From Lysobacter dokdonensis DS-58 (GTDB lineage Bacteria; Pseudomonadota; Gammaproteobacteria; Xanthomonadales; Xanthomonadaceae): a DNA stretch of 64,000 nt. The notes below the pieces were generated by a model. That model ran no database searches. It was not told the origin of the DNA and saw nothing but the letters and a program-made list of their open reading frames with translations. The position numbers were made by a program, and so were the translations under genes. The stretch covers positions 204,585 to 268,584 of the forward strand of contig NZ_JRKJ01000008.1 in the NCBI RefSeq assembly GCF_000770795.1, in the 5' to 3' direction. How positions within the stretch are numbered: position 1 is the first letter of the stretch; the number at the start of each line of letters is the position of its first letter. Of the stretch, positions 15,953 through 22,895 are shown in pieces.

Positions 15953-17404
15953 GTGCTGTTGGTGGTGCAGCATCCGATCGCCGACTTGCGTCCGTTCCTC
16001 GGCGCCGACAGTGGCGCGCTCGGGCGACCTGCATGGCCCGTTCCCGATCCGCAGCACGACTACATCCGCGGCACCGGCCGCGTGCGCCGCAGGATGCGCG
16101 GCGGCATCGACGATTGGGCCGGCGAGGATCTGTATGGCGATGCCTCGCGCGCCATCCGTTTCGGGGACCGCCTCGGCGAGCAGACCTTCGACATCCATGG
16201 CGAGCAGGCGCGCGTGCGCACGTCATTCCGCCGGTTCCTCTCGAGCGGCACCGTGGGGCGTTTCGAAATCGGATTGGGATTGGACACCGGCTCGCACGAT
16301 CACCTGGCCGTGGCCACGCGACTCGCGCAATTGCCAGTGCAGTTGCGTTCGGGCCAGCAGATCAAGTTGATCGACGCAGGCACCAGGCTCGCCGCGCAAC
16401 TGCTCGACGCCACGACGCGACATGCCGCGCCAGGCAGCCCGCAAGGCAATGCTGCAACGGGACAAGCGAAACCTTCCGGCGCGCAACGATGGTGGATGGC
16501 GGCCGGCAATCCCGTGATCGTCCTGGAGTTCCAACCGGGCGAGGGCGCGTCGGTCATGCCGGACGCCGCGCAACCCGTCGAGGTGGGCCTGGCCGGCGTC
16601 AAACTCTGGCATGCATGGATCGGCCTGGGCGGTGCGCTGCACGGGACGTGGCTCATCGAACGCGGCAACGACGAACGCACCGTGCGCCGGCTCCGCATCA
16701 ATCTCAGCCGCCTGCATGCCGAGCGCGAATGTTTGCGCATCGTGCTGCAGACGATGGGCAACGGCCAACGCCTTGCCATCACGCAGGCCAATTCCGACGG
16801 CGTGCAGACGTATTTGAACGAAGCCGTCCACGGGCTCCAGAAACGCCAGCGATTCGGGATCGCGCAGTCGCCGATCCTCGAAGCCTCGATGGATGCCTAC
16901 GGCATCGCGATCGCCGGGCAGTCGGCATCGCTCGACACGATGCGCCGGCAGGTGAAGGACAAGGTGGACGCTTACATTCGACGACAGGAGGCGAAGATCG
17001 TGCAGAACATCCACAACGGCGATGTCATCCAGAACACCACGACGGTCGGCAACCTGGGCCAGGGGGCGGTCGTCAACGTCGTCACCGCGAAGGAGATCGA
17101 GAACGCGTTCAACAACGCATTCAAGATGGTCAGGGAGGCGGACGGCGCGACGCAGGACAGGAAGGACAAGCTGGACGCGCTGATCAAGCAAGTGCAGGAA
17201 CTCGTGCCGCAGTTGCCCGAGGAGACGAAGGCGCAGGCGCTCTCCGACATGGAGACGCTCACCCGGGAAGCCACATCGGCCAAGCCCCGCAGGAAGATGC
17301 TGGAAGTGTCGGGCGAAGGCTTGATCGAGGCAGCGAAGACCGTGGCGAAGATGGTGCCGTCCATCACCGCGGCGGTGGCGGGCTTGCTCACCCTGTTCGC
17401 GTAG
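15953..17404 (+). CDS. Unrecognised 483-aa protein with Gly/Asn-rich linker and C-terminal hydrophobic helix
   Basis: I start it at the GTG at 15953 (GGGGAGG 8 bases upstream); an in-frame TTG at 15917 has its GGAGG too close. I do not know its family. The N-terminal 330 residues look globular alpha/beta (VLLVVQHPIADLRPFLGADS, VGRFEIGLGLDTGSHDHLAV, RRLRINLSRLHAERECLRIV). Then comes an amphipathic helix (RRQVKDKVDAYIRRQEAKIV) and, from about residue 355, a Gly/Asn/Val stretch (GDVIQNTTTVGNLGQGAVVN), more helix with a LPEETKAQALSDMETL segment, and a terminal hydrophobic helix MVPSITAAVAGLLTLFA. That C-terminal order resembles tails of some conflict-system proteins; this is a loose resemblance only. 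Its end overlaps the convergent nuclease-like gene by 17 bases. Confidence 0.8.
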   Translation: MLLVVQHPIADLRPFLGADSGALGRPAWPVPDPQHDYIRGTGRVRRRMRGGIDDWAGEDLYGDASRAIRFGDRLGEQTFDIHGEQARVRTSFRRFLSSGTVGRFEIGLGLDTGSHDHLAVATRLAQLPVQLRSGQQIKLIDAGTRLAAQLLDATTRHAAPGSPQGNAATGQAKPSGAQRWWMAAGNPVIVLEFQPGEGASVMPDAAQPVEVGLAGVKLWHAWIGLGGALHGTWLIERGNDERTVRRLRINLSRLHAERECLRIVLQTMGNGQRLAITQANSDGVQTYLNEAVHGLQKRQRFGIAQSPILEASMDAYGIAIAGQSASLDTMRRQVKDKVDAYIRRQEAKIVQNIHNGDVIQNTTTVGNLGQGAVVNVVTAKEIENAFNNAFKMVREADGATQDRKDKLDALIKQVQELVPQLPEETKAQALSDMETLTREATSAKPRRKMLEVSGEGLIEAAKTVAKMVPSITAAVAGLLTLFA

Positions 17405-18986
17405 GCGCACTTCCGGCCGCGCGCGTCGACAACTGGTCGAGATTCCCGAGCATCGCTTCGAGTTCGGCGAGCTCGACCACGCGATGCTGCGCGTCTCCGG
17501 CCAGGAAGGCGCCCTGATCGACGACCAGCAGCCCGATCACGGTGGCGTCGCCGAAACGCGATACGCCCCGGATCCATTCGAGCTTCGCGTCCAGGTTGCG
17601 ATGGAAGCCCTTGCTGTCGTCGGGCCCGAGCTTCGACCAGACGTTGGTGAGCACGCGCCGCGAGGCGGGGCTGACGAGTACCTTGCATTCGCAGACGAGC
17701 AAAAGGCGTCGCTCGGGGTGCCAGGCGACGACGTCGATCTCCCCCGGGATGCGGGCGCGATGCGCATGGTCGATCGGTTCCGGATCGTCGCCGGTGTGCC
17801 ACGCGTGTCGTGTCGTCAGCGAACCCGCGGTGAACCCTGCCTTGCGGAACAAGGCGCATACCTCGTCCTCGAAGCGCCTGGATACATACGTCTGGAAGAC
17901 GACGGGGTCGACCTTGACGTCGCCGAACCCCTGCGAGGCCATGACGGCGGACTCGATGAAGTTGTTCACCGAGTCCATCACGTTCGCGATGCCGACGCAG
18001 AAGGTGTCCTCGTCGATGCGGATCGCCGGGCGTTCTGGCCACATGTTGGCCAGCGGGCCGTCGATGCGCGATTCGTACCACGGTCGCCGCCAGAACACGT
18101 TGTGCACCACGGCTTCGACCTTGTCCCGGGGAATGTTTTCGATGCCCTCGAACGCCAGCGGGAACTCGCGGAACAAGGTGATGCCCAGGCTCGCCGCCGC
18201 CTGCGCGCCTTCCCGCGCGATGCGCATGCGCAACACGCCTTGCAGGAGCATGAAGCGGACGTAGAGCCCCAGCCAGAAATCGAGCGATCCGATCGCCTCG
18301 AACAACGTGCCCCGGAACACGGGCATCGAACGCGGTGATGCGCCGCGAAGCACTTCGATCACGGCGCGCTGGAATTCCTGAAATCGGCCCCAGACGACTT
18401 GCTGGGATTGCGCGAGGGTGCGTTGGTTCGTTCCGCGGCCCTGCGTGTAGCGTTGCCATGCATGGATCAATCCAAGGTCTCGGTCGGACAGCATTTCCAG
18501 GCCGCCGGCGTGCACGACGCTCGTGCCGAATCCGAAGACATGCGCCTGGTCGGCATGCAGGTTCAGCAGCTCCCACGCGGCGATGGCCTTCACGAGTTTG
18601 CACAGGCCCGCGTCGTCGCACACGCACACGGGCGGCGAGGGCGAGCGCACGTTGTTCCAGGCCAGCGCGATCGCGGATTTCATCGCCGTGCCGAGCATCG
18701 GCAGCGACTGCGTCAGTTCCTCGTCGCCGTAGTAGTAGCGTTCGGTCGCAAGGGCCAGGCCCGGGATCGCATGGCGCGGATCGACGCCGGCCGCCGCCTC
18801 CCGCACGCGCGCGAAACACAGCGCGACCGCGGCCTCGCGTTGCGCCTGCGAGGACAAGGTAGTCAGCCCTTCGGCGTCGAGCGCGACCACCGCGTCGTCG
18901 AGGAAATCCTCGTCCGACTGGAACGTGCGGAACAGATGGGCGGAGGTCTCTTCCGCGCGTTGGTACAGCTGATCGAGCTTGTCCAT
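17388..18986 (-). CDS. Unrecognised protein with C-terminal PD-(D/E)XK nuclease signature
   Basis: 532 aa from the ATG at 18986; an upstream in-frame GTG (19040) would add 18 residues and neither has a good ribosome binding site. Residues 1-360 are mostly helical with no motif known to me (ERYYYGDEELTQSLPMLG, FEAIGSLDFWLGLYVRFML). Residues about 370-435 carry an endonuclease-like signature: RRFEDEVCALFRKAGF (E373/E375), GEIDVVAWHPE (D418) and LLVCECK (E433, K435), as in PD-(D/E)XK nucleases such as NERD or restriction-type enzymes. The D and E-x-K spacing is correct. It is a likely DNase, possibly defensive. Convergent with the 15953 gene and divergent from a lipoprotein gene, so it is transcribed alone. 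Confidence 0.8.
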   Translation of the reverse strand: MDKLDQLYQRAEETSAHLFRTFQSDEDFLDDAVVALDAEGLTTLSSQAQREAAVALCFARVREAAAGVDPRHAIPGLALATERYYYGDEELTQSLPMLGTAMKSAIALAWNNVRSPSPPVCVCDDAGLCKLVKAIAAWELLNLHADQAHVFGFGTSVVHAGGLEMLSDRDLGLIHAWQRYTQGRGTNQRTLAQSQQVVWGRFQEFQRAVIEVLRGASPRSMPVFRGTLFEAIGSLDFWLGLYVRFMLLQGVLRMRIAREGAQAAASLGITLFREFPLAFEGIENIPRDKVEAVVHNVFWRRPWYESRIDGPLANMWPERPAIRIDEDTFCVGIANVMDSVNNFIESAVMASQGFGDVKVDPVVFQTYVSRRFEDEVCALFRKAGFTAGSLTTRHAWHTGDDPEPIDHAHRARIPGEIDVVAWHPERRLLLVCECKVLVSPASRRVLTNVWSKLGPDDSKGFHRNLDAKLEWIRGVSRFGDATVIGLLVVDQGAFLAGDAQHRVVELAELEAMLGNLDQLSTRAAGSAPTRTG

Positions 18987-19071
18987 GGCGACCACGCACG
19001 CGATGCCGACGCCCTGTGCAACGCCAAAATGCCGCCGCACCCGGACGCGGCCGGTTTGCTATAAGGGCGGC

Positions 19072-19623
19072 ATGACATTCCGAACCCGCCTCCTCATCGC
19101 CGCGACGTGCCTGCTCCTGCAGTCGTGCGCCACCGCGCCGCGCAGCGCGAACGACGCACCTGTTGCCGCGGAGGGGCCGACACTCGCGTGGGGGCAGCTC
19201 CGGATGCAGCTTCCTTCCGGATGGGCCGTCGAAACCAGCGACGACGGCAGCAGCGCCATCGGCAAGTTGCCGGGCACCGAGGACGAAGTCAGCGTCACCG
19301 AATTCGGTTCGCGCGTCGCCGACGAAACGCCGGCCGAGCACCTGCAGCGCTACATCAAGGAACTCTCGGTCCCGGAGCCGCCCGAGGTCAGGAACGTCCT
19401 GCCGTTCACGCCGTTCGCGATGCCCGGCGGCCAACCCGCCACGACCCGGATCCAGGACCTCGGCGACGATGTGTTCGTCATCGAGTACGCCATCGCGCTG
19501 CCCGCCGGAAGGATGTTCACCATCAACTTCTACCGGATGGGCGCCCCCGGGCCGGAGACCGAGCGCTATTCGGACTTGATCCGCAACGCGCGTTTCGACT
19601 CGTCGGAATCGGACGAAACGTAA
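19072..19623 (+). CDS. Predicted lipoprotein, unknown function
   Basis: 183 aa from the ATG at 19072. The N-terminus RTRLLIAATCLLLQSC is a lipoprotein signal with the lipobox LLQSC, so residue 20 or so would be the lipidated Cys. The mature part (AWGQLRMQLPSGWAVETSDD, VIEYAIALPAGRMFTINFYR) has the feel of small PsbP/DUF1795-like beta-sandwich proteins, in which a gene product is compared with a threshold of stress-induced damage, but I cannot assign a family. Its start is divergent from the nuclease-like gene, with 85 bases between the two starts. Confidence 0.8.
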   Translation: MTFRTRLLIAATCLLLQSCATAPRSANDAPVAAEGPTLAWGQLRMQLPSGWAVETSDDGSSAIGKLPGTEDEVSVTEFGSRVADETPAEHLQRYIKELSVPEPPEVRNVLPFTPFAMPGGQPATTRIQDLGDDVFVIEYAIALPAGRMFTINFYRMGAPGPETERYSDLIRNARFDSSESDET

Positions 19624-19635
19624 GCGTTCGAAGAC

Positions 19636-20034
19636 TCAATCCTGGAGTTGGTAGCGCACGTCTTTCGTCCAGATCGGGCACCCCGGCGCTGCGACGTAGC
19701 GCGTCTGGCGCGCGTGCTCGATCAACAGTTGGTCGAGTGCACGATCGCGCGAACTGGTAACGAAATGCGCGTCGAAGGGGATGCCGTTGTCTTCCACCAG
19801 GACGCGAACCACGACGCGGCCCGCAACATCGTCGCCGGCCTTGCGTCGCCATGACTTGCGGATTGCATCGAACGCAGGCTGCGATTCCACGCGCCGCGCC
19901 GCGGCGCACTCCTCGGCGCTGCGCTCGGGTTGCGTCGTCGGTTTCGGATAAGGCCAGCCTGGAATCGCGGCCGTCGCCGATTGCGTGGTCGAAACGAGCA
20001 GGACGGCGAGCGCCGTCTTCCGGAGCGTATTCAA
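19636..20034 (-). CDS. Periplasmic TonB C-terminal-domain protein
   Basis: 132 aa using the TTG at 20034, preceded by GGGGA at 10 bases. This gives a proper signal peptide NTLRKTALAVLLVSTTQSA then TA; the longer ATG reading has a hydrophilic extension of 23 residues before it. The mature part has the TonB-C pattern: VAGRVVVRVLVEDNGIPFDA, FVTSSRDRALDQLLIEHARQ then TRYVAAPGCPIWTKDVRYQL. There is no TM anchor other than the signal and no Pro-rich spacer, so it is a stand-alone periplasmic domain rather than a full energy transducer. It lies just before tRNA-Val on the same strand. Confidence 0.75.
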   Translation of the reverse strand: MNTLRKTALAVLLVSTTQSATAAIPGWPYPKPTTQPERSAEECAAARRVESQPAFDAIRKSWRRKAGDDVAGRVVVRVLVEDNGIPFDAHFVTSSRDRALDQLLIEHARQTRYVAAPGCPIWTKDVRYQLQD

Positions 20035-20105
20035 GTGCGGTCGTTCCCCGGCGCGTTGCGCGCCTTCCCCGGGCGGCATGGTAGCGAATCGGCCGGTCGC
20101 CAACG

Positions 20106-20129
20106 AAAAAGGCCACCGCGAAGGTGGCC
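20106..20129 (-). terminator. Rho-independent terminator downstream of tRNA-Val
   Basis: GGCCACC (20111-20117), loop GCGAA, GGTGGCC (20123-20129). Read on the minus strand the stem is followed by TTTTT (20110-20106). It begins 14 bases after the tRNA-Val 3' end and so ends the tRNA transcript. Confidence 0.85.
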
Positions 20130-20142
20130 TTTCGTCGAAATC

Positions 20143-20217
20143 TGGTGGGCGGTGCAGGGTTCGAACCTGCGACCCTTGCCGTGTGAAGGCAATGCTCTAC
20201 CGCTGAGCTAACCGCCC
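20143..20217 (-). tRNA. tRNA-Val (CAC anticodon)
   Basis: 75 nt including an encoded CCA. The acceptor stem GGGCGGT/ACCGCCC closes perfectly, the D arm is GCTC-AGCGGTA-GAGC, the anticodon arm TTGCC-TTCACAC-GGCAA gives anticodon CAC, and the T arm is GCAGG-TTCGAAC-CCTGC. All canonical. Confidence 0.97.
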
Positions 20218-20408
20218 GGGGTGCTTCTACCGCCGCGGGGCGGGGCAGGCGCGGCATTCTACGGAAGGCGGGGCATTCCGGCAACGGGTGGCGTGTGGTT
20301 CGTGCGGTTCGCACGCGGGCCGATTTTCGGCGACTATCCGCCTGTACGCTTCAGCTTGGGTGGGGACCCGGGCGGTTGTCGCGGGGCGTGCGCTACAGGG
20401 GGAAGTCC

Positions 20409-20663
20409 ATGGTCGATTCGGCGCGGATGCAGCAGGTGCATCTGGTGTTGTTCGTGTTTTCTTCCGCGGTGCTGGCGGTGGTCGGGTGGCTCGAGGCGTC
20501 GAACGCCGCGCCGTCCGCGTTGTTGCCCGTCGTCGGCGTCGTACCGTTGGTACACCTGGCCATCGCGATCGGCGCGGGCAAGGGCAGCGCATGGGCGCAG
20601 CTGGGGTCGAAGCTGACGGGCGTGTATTTCCTCGCCCGTCGCTGGCGCCCTCACTCGATCTGA
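20409..20663 (+). CDS. Small two-TM membrane protein
   Basis: 84 aa, ATG at 20409 with GGGGGA seven bases upstream. Two hydrophobic segments: residues about 10-27 (VHLVLFVFSSAVLAVVGW) and 37-55 (ALLPVVGVVPLVHLAIAIG), followed by a short basic tail GVYFLARRWRP. No family recognised. Its last 13 bases overlap the convergent TPR-protein gene. The 190 bases before it, down to tRNA-Val, contain no gene. Confidence 0.7.
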   Translation: MVDSARMQQVHLVLFVFSSAVLAVVGWLEASNAAPSALLPVVGVVPLVHLAIAIGAGKGSAWAQLGSKLTGVYFLARRWRPHSI

Positions 20664-21499
20664 TCGCGCGCGTACGCCGCGTCGAGGGTTTCCATCGCGT
20701 CCTTCGGCTTGGCCTTCGCGGCTTTTTCGAACGCGGTCGCGGCCGCGTCTTCCTGCTTGTCGCCGTGGAGCAGCAGCAGCACGTTGGCGTGCTCGACGTG
20801 CGCGATGGGCGAGTCCGGCGTCAGCTTCAGGGCGGTCTTGATGTGCGATTCGGCTTCGCTGGCCTTCGCGCCGTAGGTCAGGCCGCCGATCATCGCGCCG
20901 ATCTTGCCGATGATTTCCGCGTGGTAGAGCGCCAGCGCGGTGTGCGCTTCGGCGTGCTTGGGCGCCAGGTCGAGCGCGGTGTCGAGCGAGGCGCGCACCT
21001 TGCCGGCGATGCCTTGCTTGAGCGCCTTGGCGATCGACAGGCCCTGGCTGTAGCGGCCGAGGGCGAAGGCATGGCGGTAGTGGCTGTTCGCCTCGCCCGG
21101 GAGCGCGGTGATCGCGGCTTCGGCCAGTTTGGCCGCGTGCTCGAAACGCTTGAGCTTCTCGGCGTCGTCGTCGACCAGGTAAGTCGCGTGGATGCCGATG
21201 GCCTTGGTGGCGACGGACGCGCCGACCGGGCCGAGTTTTTCGCCCGCGTCGAAGGCGGCCTGGAAGTCGCCGCGATGGAAGGCGCGCCATGCGTCCTGCA
21301 GGGCGGCGGCGAGCGCGTCGGCATCGAGTTTGGGCGCCAGTTTTCCCGCGGCTTTCAACAGCTTGGCGGCGTGCTTCGCATCCGGGAAGGGTTCGGCGTC
21401 GCCGGCGTGCAATTGCGGCCAGGCTTTCTTCAGCGCGTCGCCGGCGTAGGCGAAGGCTTTGGCGTCATGCGGGAACGGCGCCCATTTCGACTTGGCCAT
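20651..21499 (-). CDS. TPR-like alpha-helical repeat protein
   Basis: 282 aa from ATG at 21499. The chain is Ala- and Lys-rich and almost wholly helical, with TPR-type units: AWRAFHRGDFQAAFDAGEKL, SHYRHAFALGRYSQGLSIAK, LDTALDLAPKHAEAHTALAL and HIKTALKLTPDSPIAHVEHA, then a final AFEKAAKAKPKDAMETLDAA. No signal peptide, so probably cytoplasmic. Such proteins are common in Xanthomonadaceae and are of unknown partner. No operon neighbour on the same strand. Confidence 0.85.
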   Translation of the reverse strand: MAKSKWAPFPHDAKAFAYAGDALKKAWPQLHAGDAEPFPDAKHAAKLLKAAGKLAPKLDADALAAALQDAWRAFHRGDFQAAFDAGEKLGPVGASVATKAIGIHATYLVDDDAEKLKRFEHAAKLAEAAITALPGEANSHYRHAFALGRYSQGLSIAKALKQGIAGKVRASLDTALDLAPKHAEAHTALALYHAEIIGKIGAMIGGLTYGAKASEAESHIKTALKLTPDSPIAHVEHANVLLLLHGDKQEDAAATAFEKAAKAKPKDAMETLDAAYARDQIE

Positions 21500-21628
21500 G
21501 CGGACCTTCCTGGATTCGATGGAAGCGGCAGCATCCCGCCGCGCGCGCGTCTTCGCAAGATGTCAGCGCCGCGCGTGGTGTGATTGCTCCATGGACGGCG
21601 CGGCATGGTGCGCGCCAGGAGACCCTCG

Positions 21629-21865
21629 ATGACATCTCGCGAAACGACGTTCCGGCACGTGTGGCTCGCCGGGCTGGGTGTGTTGGCACGGTTGCGGCGC
21701 AGTGCCGATCGCATTGCCGGACGCGTGCAGGCCGAAGAGCTAGCGCCGCTCGAGCCGCCGTTCGTGACGACGGAGAAGGTGGCGAAGCGGAGCACGCATT
21801 CGTCGGGGTCGCGGCGCGCGGGCGAGCGGGATGCGCAGCGCCGCATTGCCGGCAAGGGGCGCTAG
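21629..21865 (+). CDS. Small phasin-like fragment protein
   Basis: 78 aa from the ATG at 21629, which has GGAG seven bases before it; an in-frame upstream start lacks one. It begins TSRETTFRHVWLAGLGVLAR then LRRSADRIAGRVQAEE and ends in a basic tail (SRRAGERDAQRRIAGKGR). The WLAGLGVLAR segment is like the WLAGVGAFGRA segment of the phasin at 26.0 kb, and the basic tail is also phasin-like. It may be a short granule-associated protein. Its stop overlaps the TetR stop by 4 bases (convergent). Confidence 0.6.
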   Translation: MTSRETTFRHVWLAGLGVLARLRRSADRIAGRVQAEELAPLEPPFVTTEKVAKRSTHSSGSRRAGERDAQRRIAGKGR

Positions 21866-22488
21866 TCGATGTAAGCGCGGGTCAGCGTGTTGAGGTGCAC
21901 GCGCTCGGCGTCGCGCAGGAACGGGGCGAGCAACATCATCACTTGCACGATGCCTGCGCGGATCGAGGCCTGTTCGTCCTTGTCGCCGCGCGCGGAGGCG
22001 TAGTTCAACCAGAATGTCGCGATGACCAGCACGTTGGTGGCGGCGGCATCGAGTTCATCGGCGCTCGCGCGCATCACGCCGGCCTGCGACAGGCCGCGCA
22101 TCACGGTATGCGCCTGTTCGTCCGCGCGGCGCAGGATGCGCGCAAATCGGATCCGCAGGCGGCGGTTGCGGCTCAGGATGTTGGCGAGGTCGCGATAGAG
22201 GAACCGGTAATCCCAGATGCACTCGAACACCAGGTGCAACTGCAGCCAGATGTCTTCCAGCCCGGGCAGGCGGCCTTCCGGCGCGCCCAGCGCCGCATCG
22301 ATGCGCTCTTCGTAACGGCCGAAGAGGTGCTCGATGATGTCGTCCTTGTTGCGGAAGTGGTAGTACAGGTTACCCGGGCTGATCTCCAGCTCGTCGGCGA
22401 TGTGGTTGGTGGTGACGTTCGGCTCGCCCTGCGCATTGAACATCGTCAGCGACGCATCGAGGATGCGTTGTCGTGTCTGCCGGGCCAT
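21862..22488 (-). CDS. TetR-family transcriptional regulator
   Basis: 208 aa, ATG at 22488. N-terminal helix-turn-helix: RQTRQRILDASLTMFNAQGE, NVTTNHIADELEISPGNLYY then HFRNKDDIIEHLFGRYEERI, the classic TetR DNA-binding helices. The remaining 140 residues are the all-helical ligand domain with a hydrophobic FWLNYASARGD and FLRDAERVHL. It lies 19 bases after the acyl-CoA-binding protein gene on the same strand and near a fatty acyl-CoA reductase, so acyl-CoA is a reasonable ligand guess. Confidence 0.93.
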   Translation of the reverse strand: MARQTRQRILDASLTMFNAQGEPNVTTNHIADELEISPGNLYYHFRNKDDIIEHLFGRYEERIDAALGAPEGRLPGLEDIWLQLHLVFECIWDYRFLYRDLANILSRNRRLRIRFARILRRADEQAHTVMRGLSQAGVMRASADELDAAATNVLVIATFWLNYASARGDKDEQASIRAGIVQVMMLLAPFLRDAERVHLNTLTRAYID

Positions 22489-22507
22489 GTGCGCGGGCGG
22501 CCGCGGG

Positions 22508-22765
22508 TCAGGCGGTGAGTTTCTTGACCAGGTCCACGTACTTCTGCATGGCCTCGTCCTGCGCGGTGCCCTGCAGCTTGGCCCAGGCCTCGTACTTGGC
22601 GGTGCCCACGAAGTCGAAGAAGCCGGGCTTCGGGCCGGTGACGTCGCCCTCGGAGCCTTGCTTGTAGAGCGCGTAGAGGCGCAGCAGCGTGTCGTTGTCG
22701 GGGCGCTCGGAGAGGCCCTGGACATCCTTGGCGGCCTGTTCGAAGCGGGCTTTCAGGTCGGACAT
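22508..22765 (-). CDS. Acyl-CoA-binding protein (ACBP)
   Basis: 85 aa from ATG at 22765. The four-helix ACBP pattern is complete: SDLKARFEQAAKDVQGL, RPDNDTLLRLYALYKQGSEG, DVTGPKPGFFDFVGTAKYEA and WAKLQGTAQDEAMQKYVDLV then KKL. It buffers and transports long-chain acyl-CoA in the cytoplasm. Bacterial ACBP genes are less common than eukaryotic ones but known in Xanthomonadaceae. It is divergent from the fatty acyl-CoA reductase gene (131 bases between starts) and precedes the TetR gene, so the three likely form one lipid module. Confidence 0.94.
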   Translation of the reverse strand: MSDLKARFEQAAKDVQGLSERPDNDTLLRLYALYKQGSEGDVTGPKPGFFDFVGTAKYEAWAKLQGTAQDEAMQKYVDLVKKLTA

Positions 22766-22895
22766 GGTGCGCAGGCTCCCGGGCGGCAGGCGGGCATCAC
22801 AGCATGCGGTGTCGACGTTTTCAATACGCAGGGGAATTGTGGGGCCGTCTGCGGTCTGGCAACGTAGGCGCAGGACATCGGGGAGCACGCAGGAC

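Noticed and set aside
16223..17410. A 395-codon minus-strand frame opposite the 15953 gene
   Set aside because: No start with a ribosome binding site and shadow composition; the plus-strand reading has clear domains.
20143..20217. tRNA-Val as an integration (att) site
   Set aside because: No integrase, direct repeat of the tRNA 3' end or foreign-looking segment was seen nearby.
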